A DNA stretch of 64,000 nt from positions 186,001 to 250,000 of the forward strand of contig WNNJ02001213.1 in assembly GCA_012934845.2 (NCBI GenBank), written 5' to 3'. The notes under the pieces were generated by a model. That model saw only the letters and a list, made by a program, of their open reading frames with translations. It had not been told where the DNA came from and made no database searches. Below are positions 59,340 to 64,000 of this stretch, in pieces (position 1 is the first letter of the stretch; every line of letters begins with the position of its first letter). The position numbers and the translations under genes were made by a program. The stretch is from Pomphorhynchus laevis. Lineage: Eukaryota; Acanthocephala; Palaeacanthocephala; Echinorhynchida; Pomphorhynchidae.

Positions 59340-59590
59340 ATATTAAAGAAGCGTTAGAAAAATTAATTAATCTTATATTCGGAAAAAGATATACATATGT
59401 TATAATAACTATAACGCCTATCTAACAAAAATTAAACTATCAAGTAAATATAAATATATGGATACAATTGAATCATTAGAATCCTTAAATATTTTTATAA
59501 ATCAAAATTATTTAAAAGTCGGGCATATATCTAAGATAAATAAAAGGTGTTCCAATGGGTGGTAATAGTAGCTCAAAATGTACAATCTGA
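59340..59590 (+). mobile_element. Penelope-like element, short RT fragment
   Basis: Reads IKEALEKLINLIFGKRYTY and, in another frame, the RT stretch before and including GVPMGGNSSS. It stops at about 59590 just where the CR1-like LINE begins, so the LINE may have truncated it. Confidence 0.72.
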
Positions 59591-59605
59591 ATATACATTC
59601 ATAGA

Positions 59606-60750
59606 ATGGTCAAACAGAGGAAGACTACAAAGCGATGTGATGCTGTCAAGTTTGTAGATTATCAAGTTCGGTATTTAAGTGAAGATTGTCATGTGTGGAC
59701 AAGTGTTTCAGTTCCCGGGGAAAAGAAAGCAGCTCTGTCTAATGCATCTTTCTACTGCGGGTACTGCTGTACATCTTTGATAAATTATTTGAAGACAGAA
59801 TCTACCCCTTGGTTGTCGGTCAGTCGAGTTGTAATTCTCTTAGACTTATATCAGCTGTACCAGTTCCAAAAAGCATAAGTGCCGGTCAAAGTAAGGAAGT
59901 TCTTATTTCCAAATCTACTAAGAATGTTGAAAATTCCAGTCATAGTGATGGAAGCTATTCTAACTCTATATATCCCTCCTCAAGTCTTAACTCTATAAAT
60001 CCCTACTCAAGTCTTGCAAATAATTCAATGAATATAGATTTAAGTGTAGAAGGTGAGACTGTAGCCATGGATGTTCCAGTGCATTTACCTGATGTTACTA
60101 ATGATGAATATACATATTGTCAGGTTTTGAATTATGGTCATATGTCTGATAATGGGACTGTCAAAAAGATGGAACAAGCGTCAACAATAAGTCAACATAC
60201 ACCATCCGCAGTGTCACGTGATGGTCTCGAATTGCAAATTGATAATAACAGGAAACATACCGCTGATCGATGTAGATCTGTTATCCTGTTCAATGTAAGA
60301 GAATTTTTATTTGAGAACGCGCGAATACGTCTTAACGAGGACGTCCAGAGTGTGAGATTTATATTGACGCAGGTACTTGGTTCTTGCAATGTGGATATTG
60401 TCAAGCATGTTAAACTCGTTGCATTATTTCGACTTGGTAAGCGCGATACACTTAGTAATAGGCCGCGTTTACTCGAGGCCGTATTTAGGGAGCAGTCGCA
60501 TGCTGAGTTAATTCTTCGGAATTCATATCGTTTAAAAGGATCCCATGTTAGTCTCTTGAAAGATCTTGACGCTCTTCAAAGGAAGAAATTGTCTCAAGCT
60601 AAGAAAGAACTCGCATCTCGTGTTGCGCTTGGTGAGAGCAATCTATGTGTGCAAAATTTTCAAGTAGTGAGGCGACGCATTCGAATCAGTTGGTCCCCGC
60701 TAGATGTATCGCCTCTCGTGAATGTGGAGGGTTTTGACAAGGTCTTATAG
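59606..60750 (+). CDS. CR1-like ORF1 protein, frameshifted
   Basis: Nucleic-acid-binding chaperone expected for the LINE RNP. Two frames overlap at 59809-59878: the first (90 aa) has C-D-C and YCGYCC cysteines, the second (313 aa) is Ser/Asn-rich to residue about 150 and then RRM-like, with VILFNVREF, LVALFRLGKRD and RPRLLEAVF, then a KKELASR helix. The overlap shows a frameshift around 59810; the true start is likely upstream of the second ATG. Confidence 0.82.
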
Positions 60751-60770
60751 CATATAAGTGTCTAGCTGAT

Positions 60771-61531
60771 TTGGGATCTGAAGTGTGTCAGATTGCTAGA
60801 GATAATATTACTACTCGCATTGGTGTGAATAAAAGTCTTAGTATATTTTATTGTAATGTTCAGATTTTGTTACAGAAAGTCGATGAGTTTAAGTTTAGGA
60901 TCGAGTCTGTTAATCTAATTATAGTTGGTATTACAGAATCTTGGCTTAATTGTGATGTATCCGATGCTGAGGTATCCATCCCAGGCTATTCTTTGTTCCG
61001 TAGTGATCGGATAGGGTGTAGGAGTGGTGGTGTAGCTCTCTTTATGAGAGACGAAGTTAAGATGCGTGTTTTGAGTAAGTCGTTTATTGATAGAGTTGAG
61101 AGTTTGTGGTGTCAGGTGAAGTTCGATAACTGCTCACTCATCATACTGGGTCTTGTGTATCGTGCTCCTAAGGCAATATCTAAGAAACTCATTGAAGAGA
61201 TAGAGTTGTATACATGAGGAATTGTGATACTGTGATAATTGGGGATCTGAATATGCCAGGTGTTGAATGGACTTCGAATACGGTTCTTCCTACTTGTGAT
61301 AGCGAATATTGTGACCTTATAGAGTGTTTTACTTATTGTGGTATTGCTCAATTTGTTGATGTACATACTCGCTTTTCGAGTTGCAGTTCTTCCCTTCTTG
61401 ATCTTTGCATATCGACAAACAATCAATTAATCAGTAGTATCCAATATGATTCTCCTGTTGGTTTGTCTGATCACTGTGTAGTTAAAGTTTTGCTAAATAT
61501 ACAAATGAGGGTGTTTCACCATGCTCGGTAG
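60771..61531 (+). CDS. CR1-like APE endonuclease, two frames
   Basis: Frame 60771-61217: SIFYCNVQILLQKVDEF, IVGITESWL (catalytic E), GGVALFM and LVYRAP. Frame 61214-61531: VIIGDLNMPGVEW (GDxN), FSSCSSSLLDLCI and GLSDHCVV (SDH). The ATG of the second frame overlaps the TGA of the first, a frameshift. Confidence 0.88.
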
Positions 61532-62175
61532 AAACGTCAGACTAATGTCTTTCGGGCGAACTATGATGTTATTACATCAAAGCTGCATAGAGTAAGTTGG
61601 CCTGATCCGGCTGTTGTCGGAGTTGACGAGGCCTGGGGTCATTTTCGCGTGATGCTTTATTCTCTAATGGTAAAATTCTCATCTTTGAAGTCTAAGACTA
61701 TTCGAAAAAGCGTTTGTTGGTTTGATACGAAACTGGCTACTGCGATGAAGGCTCGTGACTCCAGCTTCAAATACTTTAAGGGTTGGTTTTGTGAATATGG
61801 TGTTTATAAGCAGGCGAGAAATTTCTTCAATTCTTTAAAACGACATAAGCGCTATTTATTTAAAAATGGTTTAGCTCATAGTTGTAGACATGATCCCAAA
61901 GCTCTCTTTCTATATGTGAATAGTAGTAGGAACGCTTATAAAACAATTGGCCAATATTTTGATAGCGTTATTGAAGACGACCTTGCAGAGATGTTCTCAA
62001 TGCATTTTTACTTGGATGGAGAGACTACAATCGAGAATTCTGAACCTATCCAGAACAGTGAGACGATAAGAGATGCTAGTGTTTCATATCCTAGTTTAGA
62101 CAGCTAATTTGATAACTCCTGAGAAAGTTTTAGCTGAACTGCATCGTCTGAAAGAGAAACTCCAAAGGTGCTGAT

Positions 62176-63540
62176 TTGTTGCCTTCAATATATCTTCGTC
62201 GAATAGCAGATTCAATATATACACCACTTTGTACCATATTTCGACAATCTATTATTGATACGACTCTTCCAAAAGAGTGGAAACAATCGATCATTCACCC
62301 CATCTTCAAAAAGGGTGATAGATCTTCAGTAAACAATTACAGACCAGTAAGTATTACTTGCTTATGTTGTAGAATGTTAGAGCAAATTATACATGGTTAT
62401 ATGGTCAAGTTTTACAGTGAGAATAATGTAATAGCTTCTGAGCAACATGGTTTCCGTAAGGGTTATTCGACAGTTACTAATCTACTCGCAGCCCATCTTG
62501 ATTGGTCAGCTAATAAAGCCGTATCCATTGCTACTGACATCATATTCTTCGATTTATCTAAGGCATTTGACAGAGTAGACCATAGATTCCTCCTAAATAA
62601 ACTAGAGATAAGTGGCATTCCATTTTTGCTTGTTAGATAAATTGAATCGTTTTTAAGCAATCGTAGTTATTGTGTGCATGTAGATAATTTTTACTCTTCT
62701 TCGCGGCCATGTAATATAGGGGTGCCTCAAGGTTCAGTATTGGGTCCATTGTTATTTAGTGTCTACATCAACGATCTCCCGGAATTTATTGATTCTCAGA
62801 TGCTTTTATATGCAGACGATTTGAAAATCTGGCGGGCAATTCGTTCACCCAATGATATAGTTAAACTGCAACGGGATATCGATGAAGTCAAAAATTGGGC
62901 TCTGCTCAATAGGTTGATTGTAAATATATCAAAATGCAAACATTTACGTGCTTGTGGTGGAAATGCTCAATCTTTGGCTAATTATAGCTTTCAAAGCAGT
63001 GATATAGAACGAGTGAACAAATATAAGGACTTGGGAGTGTGGATAAACAGTGATTTGAGTACCGTCACACATACTGAACATGCTTGTTCAAATGCGTTGG
63101 GGATAATCGGTCAACTTCGACGTTCTTTCATTGCACTCAATCAATTTGCCCTACGTTCGCTAATCTTTGCTCATGTGTTCAGCCGTCTTCTATATGCTGC
63201 GCCGTGTGTGTATCTCCAAAATTCAAATGAACATATTAGTTCAGAAAGGGTACTACATAGAGCTACCAAGCCAGCACCGCAACTGAAATTTTTGTCGTAC
63301 CCTGATCGATTAAAAGCACTTAGACTTGAGACTGTCACGTGGACCCGCCGGTACATCGATATGAGTATGGTCTGGCAAATTCTTAATGATTTGGATCATC
63401 CACTTCGAGATTGTCCTCATTTGCGCTCATCAAATATCCTCCGAGGCCATGATTTAACCCTGCGACGTGAAAGGATAAGAAAATCACGAGCTGTCCAATT
63501 TGATCGGCGAATTGTATCTATATGGAATAGGCTTGGATAG
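62176..63540 (+). CDS. CR1-like reverse transcriptase, one in-frame stop
   Basis: KKGDRSSVNNYRPVSITCL, GFRKGYSTVTNLL, FFDLSKAFDRVDH (motif A), then TAA at 62638-62640 and on in the same frame: IESFLSNRSYCVHVDNF, GVPQGSVLGPLLF, LLYADDLKIWRAI (catalytic YADD), LLNRLIVNISKCKHL, YKDLGVWINSDLS, RLLYAAPCVYL and a C-terminus ending VQFDRRIVSIWNRL. Apart from this stop the RT is open and motif-complete. Confidence 0.9.
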
Positions 63541-63639
63541 TCAACAGTGTGCAGAAGCAATATTAACGAATTCAAAAAGAAATTACGGATGGAGGATGAC
63601 ACGGGGAAAGCTGCTTTTCCGTATTTGTGATACTTTTAT

Positions 63640-64000
63640 TATATTTTCTTTTTTATGAAGTGAATCAGCCAATTAAGCCATGCTTTTATGTGCTGTTGAA
63701 ACATTAATAATAATGTTCATATAATACCCGAGAGTAGAACGCAACCGGATCACAATCCTGACTTAATGTACCAGATAAAGCAAATCGAGAAGATCCGTAT
63801 AAATAACTAAATGTGAATTATCTAAAATGGCAATTTTACATGTCTGAGCTAACGTAACTTTCAAATCATCGAACGATTTTAAGGCTTAATCTGAGAGCGA
63901 AAAAGACGGTTTCTGCAAGTGGTCGAATACGGTCAGAAAATTTTGGTATCCACTGTGAATAATAAGTGAACCTATAATTCTTACAAAACTTTTCATTCCG
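63640..64000. other. 3' flank of the CR1-like LINE, no gene seen
   Basis: AT-rich; the LINE 3' end is probably between 63640 and 63720. Nothing further recognised. Confidence 0.4.

Larger units (their letters stand above)
59606..63640 (+). mobile_element. CR1-like LINE, nearly full length
   Basis: About 4 kb: ORF1 (59606-60750), APE endonuclease (60771-61531), linker (61649-62107), RT and C-terminus (62120-63540), then a 3' UTR. I count about five breaks in the coding parts: ORF1 near 59810, endonuclease near 61215 and 61530, RT start near 62170, RT at the TAA 62638-62640. A fairly young but dead copy. CR1-type elements of this wording are abundant in flatworms (general knowledge). Confidence 0.9.

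Noticed and set aside
1-64000. Retroviruses, LTR retrotransposons, Polintons or toxin genes
   Set aside because: No protease, integrase, RNase H-integrase order, capsid or envelope signal, and no long terminal repeats were seen; all RT pieces read as LINE or Penelope-like.

Overview
The window is very AT-rich eukaryotic DNA. It holds a spliced animal gene with short and long introns, many non-LTR retrotransposon remnants of at least five kinds, Penelope-like element (PLE) pieces, AT microsatellites and minisatellites. It looks like an invertebrate animal with fast-evolving proteins. I cannot name the species, and most of the window away from the gene is repeat-derived.

Left third (1-22,240): the minus strand carries the 5' half of a TRIO/Kalirin/UNC-73-type Rho guanine-nucleotide exchange factor. 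I built eleven consecutive coding exons, from 22,225 down to 186. They encode a SEC14 (CRAL-TRIO) lipid-binding domain followed by spectrin-like repeats. Exons 2-11 are all phase 0 with GT/AG borders; two introns are only 44 and 51 bp, the largest about 7.3 kb. The gene continues off the left edge, where the RhoGEF domains would lie. A perfect 318-bp copy of window positions 1-318, including the 3' part of exon 11, sits inside intron 1 at 20,752-21,069. The introns also hold an L2-like LINE, a PLE and a LINE with a restriction-enzyme-like C-terminus.

Middle (22,240-39,300): mostly AT-rich sequence with PLE and LINE fragments, minisatellites (12-bp and 39-bp units), (TA)n arrays and two complex inverted-repeat regions at 32.3-32.8 kb and 33.3-34.0 kb.

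Right (39,300-64,000): a crowded LINE cluster. It contains a nearly full-length CR1/jockey-like element (39.5-43.2 kb, minus), a four-copy satellite, three copies of one jockey/R1-like family (44.8-52.6 kb, two of them head to head), an RTE-like LINE apparently inserted in an L2-like LINE (54.0-58.4 kb), and a CR1-like element (59.6-63.6 kb, plus) abutting a PLE fragment.

The most interesting signal is a set of hammerhead-ribozyme-like motifs in four sequence families (called A-D here). Family A has two identical, canonical-looking minimal type I hammerheads facing each other in a 293-bp-arm inverted repeat. Families B, C and D keep the same layout with one extra base before stem II; stem II, and in family C also stem I, differ between copies or families while staying paired. 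Three of the four families occur here as inverted pairs. PLEs are known carriers of minimal hammerheads, so these are probably non-autonomous or terminal parts of PLE-like or retrozyme-like elements; that link is inference.
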